64,000 bases of DNA from Streptacidiphilus pinicola (GCF_003258295.1 NZ_QKYN01000042.1:1-64000); one strand, 5' to 3'; shown: positions 30,293-38,470, counted from the stretch's first letter. Numbers and translations: made by a program. Notes: generated from the sequence alone by a model not told the origin.

Positions 30293-31356
30293 TCGCTGCG
30301 CTCCCAGAAGCCGGGGCCGACGGGAACAGTGAAGTCGCCGAGCGCCTGCAGGTTGCCGGTGTTGTCGACACCGATCTGCAGCTGCGGCAGGGCGTGGCCG
30401 GCCGGACCGAAGATGACGCGGGCGCCGTCGGACAGGTCGAACGTCGACTGGTGGCACGGGCAGAGGACGTGGTGCGTCTGCTGCTCGTACAGGCTGATCG
30501 GGCAGCCGACGTGGGTGCAGATCTTGGAGAAGGCGAGGACGCCCTGGTAGCCCCAGGTCGCCGACTTCTTGTCCTTGATGTCACCCGGCTGCAGGCGGAC
30601 CAGCATCAGCGCGTCCTTGGCGATGCGGACCTGGAAGTCCTCGTCGTCCTCGGACAGGTCCTGCGGCATCGCGAACGTCAGCGAGCCGACCTGCACGTCG
30701 GAGGCCTTGATCGGCTCACCGGTGTTGATGTTCTTCAGGAGCATGCCGGCCTTCCAGCCGGTCGTGTCCAGCTTCTGCTCCGGCAGCGGGCCGAGGTCGC
30801 GGAAGAGCACGACCGCGGAGAGCGGGACCATCGCCATGGCGCCGATCATCGTGTTGCGGATCAGCTTGCGACGGCCGAAGCCCGACTCCTTGGCGCCCTG
30901 GCGGAAGTCGGCGAAGACCTGCTCGCGGACGGCCGGGGTCGCCTCGATCGGGTGACGCTCGGCGATGTGCTCCTCGTCCGACATCAGCGTGCGGGCCCAG
31001 TGGACCGCACCGGCGCCGATCGCGAACAGCGAGACGCCCAGGGTGGTGCCGAGGGCGAAGTTCAGCGGGGCGACGTTGCCGATGGGCCAGACGTAGACGT
31101 GGTGCGTCGGCCCCGGCTTGAAGATGACATAGCTGGCGATGAAGGCGACGGTCGCCAGCATCGACAGCAGGAACCACATCGCGACCTGGCGCTCCGCACG
31201 GCGGGCGGCCTTCTCGTCGATGTCGGTACGGCGCGGCTCGTGGGCCGGCAGGCCCGGGTCGGCGAAGTGTCCGTCCTTGGTGACGACGGGTCCGCCGCCG
31301 TGACCGTGCGCGGCCTCCGGCAGGTGTTCTTCAGACATGTTGTCCTGGCTCGTCAT
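30289..31356 (-). CDS. qcrA: Cytochrome bc1 complex Rieske iron-sulfur subunit
   Basis: 355 residues. Three membrane helices (~55-75, ~95-115 and ~165-185) precede the Rieske domain, with [2Fe-2S] ligands in CTHVGCPI and CPCHQSTFD. The three-helix N-terminus is specific to actinobacterial QcrA. ATG 31356-31354 overlaps the qcrC stop by four bases. Longer upstream frames are antisense-type. Confidence 0.95.
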   Translation of the reverse strand: MTSQDNMSEEHLPEAAHGHGGGPVVTKDGHFADPGLPAHEPRRTDIDEKAARRAERQVAMWFLLSMLATVAFIASYVIFKPGPTHHVYVWPIGNVAPLNFALGTTLGVSLFAIGAGAVHWARTLMSDEEHIAERHPIEATPAVREQVFADFRQGAKESGFGRRKLIRNTMIGAMAMVPLSAVVLFRDLGPLPEQKLDTTGWKAGMLLKNINTGEPIKASDVQVGSLTFAMPQDLSEDDEDFQVRIAKDALMLVRLQPGDIKDKKSATWGYQGVLAFSKICTHVGCPISLYEQQTHHVLCPCHQSTFDLSDGARVIFGPAGHALPQLQIGVDNTGNLQALGDFTVPVGPGFWERSE

Positions 31357-32156
31357 GACTTCTTGGCCTTGGGGGTGCGGGCGGCGATCCAGATGGCCGC
31401 GCCGATCAGGGCGCCCAGCGCGAAGATCCACCCGAAGAGACCCTCGGAGACCGGGCCGATCGCGCCCAGGGTCATCCCGCCGTAGCTCGGGTTGGTGTTG
31501 CTGTCCGTCGTGTGGGTGACGTAGGCGATGATGTCCTTCTTGTTCTGCTCCGACAGGGTGGAGTTGGGGAAGGACGGCATGTTCTGCGGGCCGGTGAGCA
31601 TGGCCTCGTACATGTGCTTGGCGCTGGTACCCGCCAGGCTCGGCGCGAACTTGCCCTCGCTCAGTGCGCCACCGGCGCCGGCGAAGTTGTGGCACTGCGC
31701 GCAGTTGGTGCGGAACAGCTCGCCACCCTTGGAGACGTCGCCGCCGGTGTACTGGCTCTCGGTCGGCACGACCGGGCCGGCGCCGAGGGAGGCGACGAAG
31801 GCAGCCATCTGGTCGATCTGGCCCTGGCTGTAGATGACCTTCTTCTTCGGGATCTGCGCGCCCGGCTGCTGGGCCGGCATACGGCCGGTGCCGACCTGGA
31901 AGTCGACGGCGGCGGAGCCGACGCCCACCAGGGACGGACCGATCGAGGTGCCCTCGCCGTTCAGACCGTGGCAGCTGGCACAGCCGACCTGGTACAGCCG
32001 CTTGCCCTCCTCGACCTGGAGGGACTGGCTGGCGTCGGCCGAGGCGCTGCTCGTCGGCGCGAGCGCCGCGTACAGCCCCCCGGTGACCACCAGGGCGAAG
32101 ATGAGGACGACGAGCGCTGCCAGCGGGTGGCGCCGTCGTGCGGAGAGCTTTTTCAC
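31353..32156 (-). CDS. qcrC: Cytochrome bc1 complex dihaem cytochrome c subunit
   Basis: 267 residues. An N-terminal membrane anchor (~12-32) is followed by two c-type haem motifs, CASCH (about residue 59) and CAQCH (about residue 153), and a C-terminal membrane helix. The dihaem form hands electrons directly to the aa3 oxidase, replacing soluble cytochrome c. GTG 32156-32154 gives MKKLSARRRHPLAAL. It is 71 bp downstream of ctaE. Confidence 0.95.
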   Translation of the reverse strand: MKKLSARRRHPLAALVVLIFALVVTGGLYAALAPTSSASADASQSLQVEEGKRLYQVGCASCHGLNGEGTSIGPSLVGVGSAAVDFQVGTGRMPAQQPGAQIPKKKVIYSQGQIDQMAAFVASLGAGPVVPTESQYTGGDVSKGGELFRTNCAQCHNFAGAGGALSEGKFAPSLAGTSAKHMYEAMLTGPQNMPSFPNSTLSEQNKKDIIAYVTHTTDSNTNPSYGGMTLGAIGPVSEGLFGWIFALGALIGAAIWIAARTPKAKKS

Positions 32157-32201
32157 GGAATAAACCCCGGTGTGAGGATCTGGAGCGTCTGGAGTCCGAT
32201 A

Positions 32202-32220
32202 GGACCGTCCCTGACGGTCC
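32202..32220 (-). terminator. Intercistronic hairpin between ctaE and qcrC
   Basis: 8-bp perfect stem GGACCGTC/GACGGTCC with a 3-nt loop, 8 bp after the ctaE stop and 46 bp before the qcrC start. No U-tract; it may be a partial terminator or an RNA-processing element that sets subunit ratios. Confidence 0.5.
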
Positions 32221-32227
32221 GACCCTG

Positions 32228-32848
32228 CTACTTGATCAGATAGATGGTCGCGAAGAGGCCGATCCAGACCACGTCGACGAAGTGCCAGTAGTAGGACACG
32301 ACGATCGCCGCGGTCGCCTGCTCGTGCGTGAACCGCTTGGCCGCGTAGGTGCGGCCGAGGACGAGCAGGAACGCGATCAGACCACCCGTCACGTGCATCC
32401 CGTGGAAGCCGGTGGTGAGGTAGAACACCGAGCCGTAGGGGGAGGAGGACAGCGACAGGCCGTCCTTCTTCACGAGCTCGGTGTACTCGTAGATCTGACC
32501 GCCGATGAACATCGCGCCCATGATGAAGGTCACGATGAACCAGGCCCGGAGCTTCTTCACGTCGCCGCGCTCGGCGGCGAAGACACCCATCTGGCAGGTG
32601 AACGAGGAGAGCACCAGGATCGTGGTGTTCACGGAGGAGAAGGGAACGTTCAGCGCCTCGTTCTGGGAGTGCCAGAAGCTGACACCCGTCACCGAACGGA
32701 GCGTGAAGTACATCGCGAAGAGGGCCGCGAAGAACATCAGCTCGGAACTCAGCCAGACGATGGTTCCGACACTGGTGAGGTTCGGTCGGTTGACCGAACC
32801 GTGCGCGTGCCCGGTTTCTACTGCAGTTGCTGTCGCCACGACCGACAT
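32228..32848 (-). CDS. ctaE: Cytochrome c oxidase (aa3) subunit III
   Basis: 206 residues with five membrane helices. Family segments are [29 protein letters not shown] and [15 protein letters not shown]. First gene of the ctaE-qcrC-qcrA-qcrB cluster, as in most actinobacteria. ATG 32848-32846 lies exactly inside a 19-bp inverted repeat. AAGGGA, about nine bases upstream, is the likely ribosome site. Confidence 0.95.
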   Translation of the reverse strand: MSVVATATAVETGHAHGSVNRPNLTSVGTIVWLSSELMFFAALFAMYFTLRSVTGVSFWHSQNEALNVPFSSVNTTILVLSSFTCQMGVFAAERGDVKKLRAWFIVTFIMGAMFIGGQIYEYTELVKKDGLSLSSSPYGSVFYLTTGFHGMHVTGGLIAFLLVLGRTYAAKRFTHEQATAAIVVSYYWHFVDVVWIGLFATIYLIK

Positions 32849-32858
32849 TATGTCGGTC
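32840..32858. promoter_or_regulatory. Inverted repeat centred on the ctaE start codon
   Basis: GACCGACAT-T-ATGTCGGTC, 9-bp perfect arms around one base, with the ctaE ATG in the arm. It could be a repressor site or an RNA hairpin that hides the start codon. Confidence 0.5.
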
Positions 32859-33149
32859 CCTTATTCCGCACTAACGCCGGGGGGTCTTCCTCCGCGTGTC
32901 TGGGGGGTGACGTACCCTCCGACGCCTCTTCAGGGCTGGTCATCGCGGGCATGTCGGACCCCCGGGCGACGGGGTGTCGCTCGACGCAGCGCGGCGTCCC
33001 TCAAAAGAGTGGGCGTCTGCCGCTGTCCGGACCTTCCTATCAGAGATCGTCGTTCACCCGGTGTTGTGGCGCGCGGGACGCGAGTAGCATCCGAACCGAG
33101 CACCGCGCAGTGGTTCCGGTCACCATCCCAGCGGGGAGAGTTACGAGCG
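32849..33149. other. Divergent region between ctaE and the receiver gene
   Basis: 301 bp with no gene. It presumably holds divergent promoters. Apart from the start-codon palindrome at its left edge nothing recognisable stands out. Confidence 0.6.
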
Positions 33150-33560
33150 ATGGCACTGAACATCCTTGTCTACAGCGACGACCGCAACACCCGGGAGCAG
33201 GTCCTCCTCGCCCTCGGCAAGCGGCCCGACACGGAGCTGCCGGAGTTCTCCTACCTCGAGTGCGCGACGGCCCCGGCCGTGGTCCGGGCGATGGACGAGT
33301 TCCAGAAGGGCGCCCGGCACGTGGACCTGCTGGTGCTGGACGGCGAGGCGGTGCCGCTGGGCGGCATGGGCCTGAGCCGTCAGCTGAAGGAGGAGGTCTA
33401 CCAGTGCCCGCCGGTGCTGGTGCTGATCGGCCGCCCGCAGGACGCCTGGCTCGCCACCTGGAGCCAGGCGGACGCCGCGGTCCCCGCCCCGCTCGACCCG
33501 GTCGCCCTGGTCGGTGCGGCCACCGCGCTGCTGCGTGGTCGCGCGGGCCTGGCCGCCTGA
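33150..33560 (+). CDS. Stand-alone CheY-like receiver protein, atypical
   Basis: 136 residues, receiver-like fold: NILVYSDDRNTREQ (acidic pocket DD), LLVLDGEAVPLGG (candidate phospho-Asp) and PVLVLIGRPQDAW. The usual Ser/Thr after strand 4 and Lys after strand 5 are not seen (segment VPAPLDPVALVGA). No output domain. ATG 33150 is preceded by GGGGAGAG. It lies divergent to ctaE and 109 bp upstream of trpD on the same strand. The partner is unknown. Confidence 0.82.
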   Translation: MALNILVYSDDRNTREQVLLALGKRPDTELPEFSYLECATAPAVVRAMDEFQKGARHVDLLVLDGEAVPLGGMGLSRQLKEEVYQCPPVLVLIGRPQDAWLATWSQADAAVPAPLDPVALVGAATALLRGRAGLAA

Positions 33561-33594
33561 AATCTTGCCGCCTGAAATCTTGCCGCCTGAGATC
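33551..33594. repeat. 15-bp tandem repeat spanning the receiver stop codon
   Basis: GCCGCCTGAAATCTT occurs at 33551-33565 and 33566-33580; a third partial copy, GCCGCCTGAGATC, starts at 33581. The first unit contains the last codons and TGA of the receiver gene. Confidence 0.9.
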
Positions 33595-33669
33595 AGTGGT
33601 CTTTTGAGGGGCGCGTCTCGATAGGCTGGGGCCGTCTTGATCGACCCCGGCCTTCGAGAGGCGACAGTC

Positions 33670-34749
33670 ATGGTGCACTCCACTCCTGCGTTCGGCGGCG
33701 ACGACCCCGCGCGGGTGCGCACCTGGCCGGACGTCCTGATGCCGCTGCTCTCCGGGGAGAACCTGACCGCGGCCGACACGGCCTGGGCGATGGACCAGAT
33801 CTTCTCCGGCGAGGCGAGCCCGGCCCAGGTGGCCGGCTTCATGGTCGCGATGCGCGCCAAGGGCGAGACGGTCGAGGAGATCTCCGGCCTGGTCGAGGCG
33901 ATGTACGCGCACGCCACGGTGATCGAGGTGCCCGGCCCCGCGGTCGACATCGTCGGCACCGGCGGTGACCGGGCCAAGACCGTCAACATCTCCACCATGT
34001 CCGCGATCGTCGCGGCGGGCGCGGGCGCGCGGGTCGCCAAGCACGGCAACCGCGCCGCGTCCAGCGCCAGCGGCGCCACCGACGTGCTGGAGAAGCTGGG
34101 CGTCAACCTGGCTCTTACGCCGCGTCGGGTCGCGCAGGTCGCCGCGGAGACGGGCATCACCTACTGCCCCGCCCCGGTCTTCCACCCCTCCATGCGGCAC
34201 GCCGCGCCGGCGCGCGGGGACCTGCGCATCCCCACCTTCTTCAACCTGCTCGGCCCGCTCACCAACCCGGCCCGGGTCGGCGCGAACGCGGTCGGCTGCT
34301 TCGACGCGCGGATGGCGGGCCTGATCGCGGGGGTGCTGGCCAAGCGCGGCAACTCGGCGCTGGTCTTCCGCGGCGACGACGGCCTGGACGAGCTCACCGT
34401 CTCCGCCACCTCGACCGTCTGGCGGGTGCGCGGCGGCGACGTCGAGGAGTTCACCTTCGACCCGCGCGAGGTCGGCATCGACCTCGCGCCGATCGAGGCG
34501 CTGCGCGGCGCCGACCCCGCCTACAACGCCGAGGTGGCACGCCGGGTGCTCGCCGGCGAGCGCGGTCCGGTCCGCGACGCGGTGGTGCTGAACAGCGCCT
34601 CCGCGCTGGTGGCGCTGGAGCAGGTGGGCGCGACCGCGCCGTTCGTGGAGCAGATGCGCGCGGCGATGGCCCGTACCGCCGCGGCGATCGACTCGGGCGC
34701 GGCGGAGCGCAAGCTCGCCGAGTGGGCGAAGGCGACGACGCAGGCGTAG
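33670..34749 (+). CDS. trpD: Anthranilate phosphoribosyltransferase
   Basis: 359 residues. TrpD transfers phosphoribose to anthranilate in tryptophan synthesis. The PRPP-site motif [17 protein letters not shown] and the [21 protein letters not shown] segment with the anthranilate-site residues are intact. ATG 33670 has GAGAGG upstream; a TTG at 33637 is in frame but lacks a ribosome site. It stands apart from other trp genes, as is common in Streptomyces. An 11-bp hairpin follows. Confidence 0.95.
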   Translation: MVHSTPAFGGDDPARVRTWPDVLMPLLSGENLTAADTAWAMDQIFSGEASPAQVAGFMVAMRAKGETVEEISGLVEAMYAHATVIEVPGPAVDIVGTGGDRAKTVNISTMSAIVAAGAGARVAKHGNRAASSASGATDVLEKLGVNLALTPRRVAQVAAETGITYCPAPVFHPSMRHAAPARGDLRIPTFFNLLGPLTNPARVGANAVGCFDARMAGLIAGVLAKRGNSALVFRGDDGLDELTVSATSTVWRVRGGDVEEFTFDPREVGIDLAPIEALRGADPAYNAEVARRVLAGERGPVRDAVVLNSASALVALEQVGATAPFVEQMRAAMARTAAAIDSGAAERKLAEWAKATTQA

Positions 34750-34754
34750 CCGGG

Positions 34755-34780
34755 GAGGGGCGCGGATCGCCGCGCCCCTC
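34755..34780 (+). terminator. Terminator of trpD
   Basis: Perfect 11-bp stem GAGGGGCGCGG/CCGCGCCCCTC with an ATCG loop, 5 bp after the trpD stop. Confidence 0.88.
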
Positions 34781-34844
34781 GACGGCTTCTCACATGCCGG
34801 AATGGTTCTCGTCCGCACAGTGACCCTCTGGCATACTTCTCGAC

Positions 34845-34945
34845 AGGTCACGAGTGACAGCACGCGGCGTACGCCGCTGAAGCCCCGGCTCGCTGTCCGG
34901 CAACCCTCCGACCGTGGTGGGGTGCCTCCGGGTGACGACCAGGCC
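34845..34945 (+). ncRNA. SAM-IV riboswitch
   Basis: The segment follows the SAM-IV consensus in order: GGTCACGAGTGACAGC, AAGCCCCGGCTCGCTGTC, CGGCAACCCTCCGACC, GTGGTGGGGTGCC and CGGGTGACGACC. It binds S-adenosylmethionine and lies 168 bp upstream of a class V aminotransferase. The 363-bp gap 34750-35112 holds the trpD terminator, this aptamer, a possible six-codon frame at 34995, a small hairpin (35015-35031), and CCTCCGG at 35059-35065, complementary to the ribosome site CCGGAGG at 35099-35105. Confidence 0.87.
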
Positions 34946-34994
34946 TGCGGCGAGGTGCCGCCGGGCAAGCGCGTGTCTTCCGAGGAGTTCTCCC

Positions 34995-35015
34995 GTGCAG
35001 AAGCGAATGCGGTAG
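34995..35015 (+). CDS. Possible six-codon upstream peptide (MQKRMR)
   Basis: GAGGAG at 34982-34987, a 7-base spacer, then GTG CAG AAG CGA ATG CGG TAG. It lies between the SAM-IV aptamer and the aminotransferase gene and could link translation to the expression platform. It contains one Met codon apart from the start. It may equally be chance. Confidence 0.35.
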   Translation: MQKRMR

Positions 35016-35112
35016 AGGCCGTTCCGGCCTCCACGTCTCCGTAGTACATCCATGCCCCCCTCCGGGCGGGGCTGATTCGCCATACCCATGTGCAGCTTCC
35101 GGAGGTACCGCC

Positions 35113-36480
35113 ATGTCTGTCGTCGCCCGTAATGTCACTGTTTGTCCGCCGCTCGCCGTGCTCGGCCGGGACGTCGAGGTCCCCCTCGTCTCCGGTGAGA
35201 AGGTCGGCTACGCCGCCCTCGACTACGCCGCCAGCGCGCCCGCCCTGCAGCGCGTCTGGGACGACGTCGCCGCCTACGCCCCCTACTACGGCAGCGTGCA
35301 CCGCGGCGCCGGGTACCTCTCGCAGCTCTCCACCGACCTGTTCGAGCAGAGCCGCGCCGCGGTCGCCGACTTCCTCGACCTGCGCGAGGACGACCAGGTG
35401 GTGTTCACCCGGGCGACCACCGACTCACTGAACCTGCTGGCCGGCGCGCTGCCGAGCGGCACCCGGGTCTTCGCCTTCGAGACCGAGCACCACGCCTCGC
35501 TGCTGCCCTGGCCCGGCCGCGGCCTGGAGGTCGCCTACCTGCGCGCGCCGCGCTCCCCGCGCGAGGCCGTCGCGGCGCTCGACGCCGCACTGGAGGCGGC
35601 CGGCAGCGGGCCGAAGCTGGTCTGCGTCACCGGGGCCTCCAACGTGACGGGCGAGATCTGGCCGGTCGCCGAGCTCGCCGCCGTCGCCCACGCCCGCGGC
35701 GCCCGCATCGTCCTGGACGCGGCCCAGCTCGCGCCCCACCACCGGGTCTCGGTGCGGGAGTTGGACGTGGACTGGGTGGCCTTCTCGGGCCACAAGCTGT
35801 ACGCGCCCTTCGGCGCGGGCGTGCTCGCCGGGCGCGCCGATTGGCTGGACGCGGCCGAGCCGTACCTCGCCGGCGGTGGCGCGAGCCGTACCGTCGCGCG
35901 GGAGGCGGACGGCTCGGTGGCCGTCGAGTGGCACCGGGGCCCGGCCCGGCACGAGGCCGGCTCGCCGAACGTCATCGGCGCCTACGCCATCGCCTCCGCC
36001 TGCCGCGCGCTGACGGAGGCCGGGCTGGACACGCTGCACGCGCGCGAGCAGCAGCTGATCGAGTGGCTGCGGGCGGGGCTGGCCGAGATCCCCGAGGTGC
36101 GGGTACTGACCCTGTTCGGCGAGGACCACCCGCGCGTGGGCGTGCTCTCCTTCGTGGTCCAGGGCTGGAACAGCTCGCACTTCGCCGCGGCGCTCTCCGC
36201 GGAGTACGGCATCGGCGTGCGCGACGGCCTGTTCTGCGCGCACCCGCTGGTGCGTACCCTGCTGGGCGGCGAGGAGGCCGCGCCGAGCGAGTGCGGCGCG
36301 CCCGAGCCCTCGCTGCCGGGCGAGCGCAGCCTCAACGCGATCCGCGTCAGCTTCGGCGCGGGCACGCCCGAGGAGCACGTGGACCGCTTCCTCGCGGCCG
36401 TGCGCGAGCTGGTCGGCAACGGCGCGGCCTGGTCCTACCGGACCGAGGGCGGCCGCTGCGTCCCGGACACCCGTCGGTAG
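35113..36480 (+). CDS. Class V PLP-dependent aminotransferase / cysteine desulfurase-like enzyme
   Basis: 455 residues. PLP-site elements are RATTDSLNLLAG, TEHHASLLPW, LDAAQLAPHH and the Schiff-base lysine in FSGHKLYAPFGAG (about residue 228). C-terminal segments RVGVLSFVV and IGVRDGLFCAHPLVR are typical of the SufS/CsdA-like branch. ATG 35113 has GGAGG at 35101-35105. Placement behind a SAM-IV riboswitch points to sulfur amino-acid metabolism, but the reaction is not fixed by sequence. Confidence 0.9.
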   Translation: MSVVARNVTVCPPLAVLGRDVEVPLVSGEKVGYAALDYAASAPALQRVWDDVAAYAPYYGSVHRGAGYLSQLSTDLFEQSRAAVADFLDLREDDQVVFTRATTDSLNLLAGALPSGTRVFAFETEHHASLLPWPGRGLEVAYLRAPRSPREAVAALDAALEAAGSGPKLVCVTGASNVTGEIWPVAELAAVAHARGARIVLDAAQLAPHHRVSVRELDVDWVAFSGHKLYAPFGAGVLAGRADWLDAAEPYLAGGGASRTVAREADGSVAVEWHRGPARHEAGSPNVIGAYAIASACRALTEAGLDTLHAREQQLIEWLRAGLAEIPEVRVLTLFGEDHPRVGVLSFVVQGWNSSHFAAALSAEYGIGVRDGLFCAHPLVRTLLGGEEAAPSECGAPEPSLPGERSLNAIRVSFGAGTPEEHVDRFLAAVRELVGNGAAWSYRTEGGRCVPDTRR

Positions 36481-36488
36481 GACAGGCC

Positions 36489-36770
36489 CTAGTCGTCCAG
36501 CCCGATGGCGAACGCGGCGTCGAGGTCGTGGGTGGAGTAGGTGCGGAAGGCCACATGGGTCTCCGTGTGCTCCACCCCGGGCACCTTGTTGACCTGACCG
36601 GGGATCACATCGGCCAGCTCCTCGTGGGCGCGCACGCGCACGATCGCGATCAGGTCCCACCCGCCGGTGACGGAGTAGACCTCGGTGACGCTCTCCAACG
36701 CGGCGATCTGCTCCGCGATCTCGGGAATCCGGTCGACGCTGGTCTTGACGAGCACGATGGCGGTGATCAC
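36489..36770 (-). CDS. Stand-alone Lrp/AsnC ligand-binding (RAM) domain protein
   Basis: 93 residues made only of the RAM fold (MITAIVLVKTSVDRIPEI, VYSVTGGWDLIAIVRVRAHEEL). It lacks the helix-turn-helix of Lrp/AsnC regulators. Such SraM-like proteins oligomerise and may bind amino acids or partner full-length regulators. GTG 36770-36768 has GGAG upstream. It is convergent with the aminotransferase gene, 8 bp away. Confidence 0.9.
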   Translation of the reverse strand: MITAIVLVKTSVDRIPEIAEQIAALESVTEVYSVTGGWDLIAIVRVRAHEELADVIPGQVNKVPGVEHTETHVAFRTYSTHDLDAAFAIGLDD

Positions 36771-36806
36771 GGAGGCTCCTGTCGGCGAGGGTCTGCGCGG
36801 ACCATG

Positions 36807-37055
36807 CTAGGCGAGCCACCACCCGACCCCGACGAGGACGGTGCCGAGGGAGAGGAAGAAGGCGGCGGCGGTGAACTTGGCCGGCCGCTCCGCGGACCTC
36901 ACGGTGCCGACCGTGACGACCACGCCACCGATCAGGGTGAGCGCGCCGAAGAAGACCAGCACCATGCCCAGACCGGAGGCGCTGAAGGTGCCGCCGGGGT
37001 GGGGGTTGTAGACGCCGCCCGCGAGGGTCCAGAGGGAGGCGGGGTTCGGGTTCAC
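36807..37055 (-). CDS. Small two-helix membrane protein, third gene of the WXG cassette
   Basis: 82 residues with two hydrophobic helices (GLGMVLVFFGALTLIGGVVV and FTAAAFFLSLGTVLVGVGWWL) joined by a short basic loop. GTG 37055-37053 overlaps the stop of the WXG100-like gene (GTGA), so translation is coupled. Its position suggests an accessory or immunity-like role for the upstream protein, but no family is recognised. Confidence 0.75.
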   Translation of the reverse strand: MNPNPASLWTLAGGVYNPHPGGTFSASGLGMVLVFFGALTLIGGVVVTVGTVRSAERPAKFTAAAFFLSLGTVLVGVGWWLA

Positions 37056-38125
37056 TGACCGGACTCCTGGGAGGCGAGCTGCTGCTGTTCCTTCTGCAGG
37101 TTCTGCAGATCCGACTCGACGCCGGAGCCGGCGTTGTAGACGCCCGTGTTGTCGATGGTGCCGCGGACCACGCCGTCCCGGCCGGTGCCCTCCTCGGTGC
37201 GGTGGTTGCCGAGGGCCCCGGTCGCGCCCGCGGTGAGGATGTCCTCGCCGACGGTGGTCCCGTTCTTGTCCTGGTGGAGCGTCAGGTCGTCGGTCAGGGT
37301 GCCGGAGATGTTGCCGAGGGCGCCGGCGGTCAGATTGCTCACCTTGCCGCCCTCGCCGGTCAGGAACTTGCCCACGTCCTCGGACACCTTGCCCGACCCG
37401 GCGATCCCGCCGGTGAGGCCGGCGAACGCGGCCGACCCGAGGGCCTCGGTCGCCCCGTCCTCCATGTCCTGCACGCCGGTCACCTTGGTTCCGGAGAGGA
37501 TCTGGTTGGCCATCGCGCTGCCGGTGTCCGCCGCGAAGTTGGTGACGAAGGACTTGCCGATCGAGCCGAGCACCTTCGCGATGGTCGCGGCCGTCTCCTC
37601 CGAGAGCTCGAAGAACTCCTTCAGCAGCTCGCCCACCTTCTCCGCGGCCGCGGAGAAGCGTTCCACCAGCTCGACGATCTTGGCGACGCGTTCCGCGACC
37701 GCGGCATTGGCGAGCAGGTCGCCGATTCCGGCCGTGAGCAGACCCACGAGGAAGCCCGCGGCCTCCATCTCGGCGATCTGTACGCAGATGTCGACGATGG
37801 CGAGGTTGATCTCGTCGATCATGTTCGCGTAGGTGCGCAGGCCGTCCGCGATCTTGTGCAGGTTGGACGCGAAGTCGTTCAGCGTCTGTGCCTGCTGCTT
37901 CCAGTGCTCGTCGAAGGCCTGCCGCGCCGGACCGCTCCACTCCGCGGGCGTCAGGGCCGCCTGCTGGTCCAGCTCACGGACCCGGTTGCTCAGGTTCTGG
38001 CCCATGTCGTCCCAGCCCTGGGCGACGGAGCGGAGCACGTCCCCGTCGCCGCCGGGCAGTTCGACGCCGACCGCCTGGAGGATCTTCAGGACGGTGCCGT
38101 CGATCCAGCCGTTGATGTTCACCAC
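37052..38125 (-). CDS. WXG100-like (CpnT N-terminal type) secretion-associated protein without a toxin domain
   Basis: 357 residues. The N-terminal ~130 residues form a helical hairpin with Trp63-Ser-Gly65 (WSGPARQAF), the WxG turn of ESX substrates. Residues ~130-180 are a hydrophobic stretch then helical, ~195-250 are Gly/Ala-rich as in pre-toxin regions (GATEALGSAAFAGLTGGIAG), and the tail is polar. No nuclease, NADase or ADP-ribosyl domain follows. GTG 38125-38123. It lies between the EspC-like and the small membrane gene, so it is a probable type VII secretion substrate. Confidence 0.78.
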   Translation of the reverse strand: MVNINGWIDGTVLKILQAVGVELPGGDGDVLRSVAQGWDDMGQNLSNRVRELDQQAALTPAEWSGPARQAFDEHWKQQAQTLNDFASNLHKIADGLRTYANMIDEINLAIVDICVQIAEMEAAGFLVGLLTAGIGDLLANAAVAERVAKIVELVERFSAAAEKVGELLKEFFELSEETAATIAKVLGSIGKSFVTNFAADTGSAMANQILSGTKVTGVQDMEDGATEALGSAAFAGLTGGIAGSGKVSEDVGKFLTGEGGKVSNLTAGALGNISGTLTDDLTLHQDKNGTTVGEDILTAGATGALGNHRTEEGTGRDGVVRGTIDNTGVYNAGSGVESDLQNLQKEQQQLASQESGQ

Positions 38126-38143
38126 TGTGCTGTCCCCCGTACG

Positions 38144-38470
38144 TCAGAAGCTCTGGTGCACCCGGCCGAACCGCTGCCGGGTCTGCTCCTCGTTCTCCAT
38201 GTAGATCTGCGTGGTCCGTCCGAGCTGCTCCGCCTCGGCGTCCAGCGTCTCCGCGGCGATGCCGAGCGCCTTGAGCGCGCTGGTGAGCAGGCCGGCGTAC
38301 TGCTCTGCCGCGCCGTCGCAGATGCCGAGCACCCCGAAGGCCTGGCCGATCCGCGCCGCGTCGGAGCCGAAGGCCATGGCGTCGGTCGTCAGCCCCTGTG
38401 CTTCGGCGTGGTAGTCCTGGGCCAGGTTCAGCACGGCCGGGACGTCGATCTCGAACTGTTGGTCAGTCAT
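38144..38470 (-). CDS. EspC/WXG100-superfamily small secretion-associated protein
   Basis: 108 residues, all helical, FEIDVPAVLNLAQDYHAEA opening and C-terminal helix with YMENE at residues 90-94, matching the YxxxD/E type VII export signal. Resembles the EspC/DUF2580 family. ATG 38470-38468 is the first gene of a three-gene operon, 18 bp before the WXG100-like gene. No EccC or other ESX machinery gene is in the window. Confidence 0.75.
   Translation of the reverse strand: MTDQQFEIDVPAVLNLAQDYHAEAQGLTTDAMAFGSDAARIGQAFGVLGICDGAAEQYAGLLTSALKALGIAAETLDAEAEQLGRTTQIYMENEEQTRQRFGRVHQSF

Noticed and set aside
33637-33669. TTG start for trpD
   Set aside because: No ribosome site, whereas ATG 33670 has GAGAGG upstream and the normal N-terminus.
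34802-35044. 80-codon plus-strand frame across the SAM-IV aptamer
   Set aside because: It runs through conserved riboswitch structure; no ribosome site and no family resemblance.
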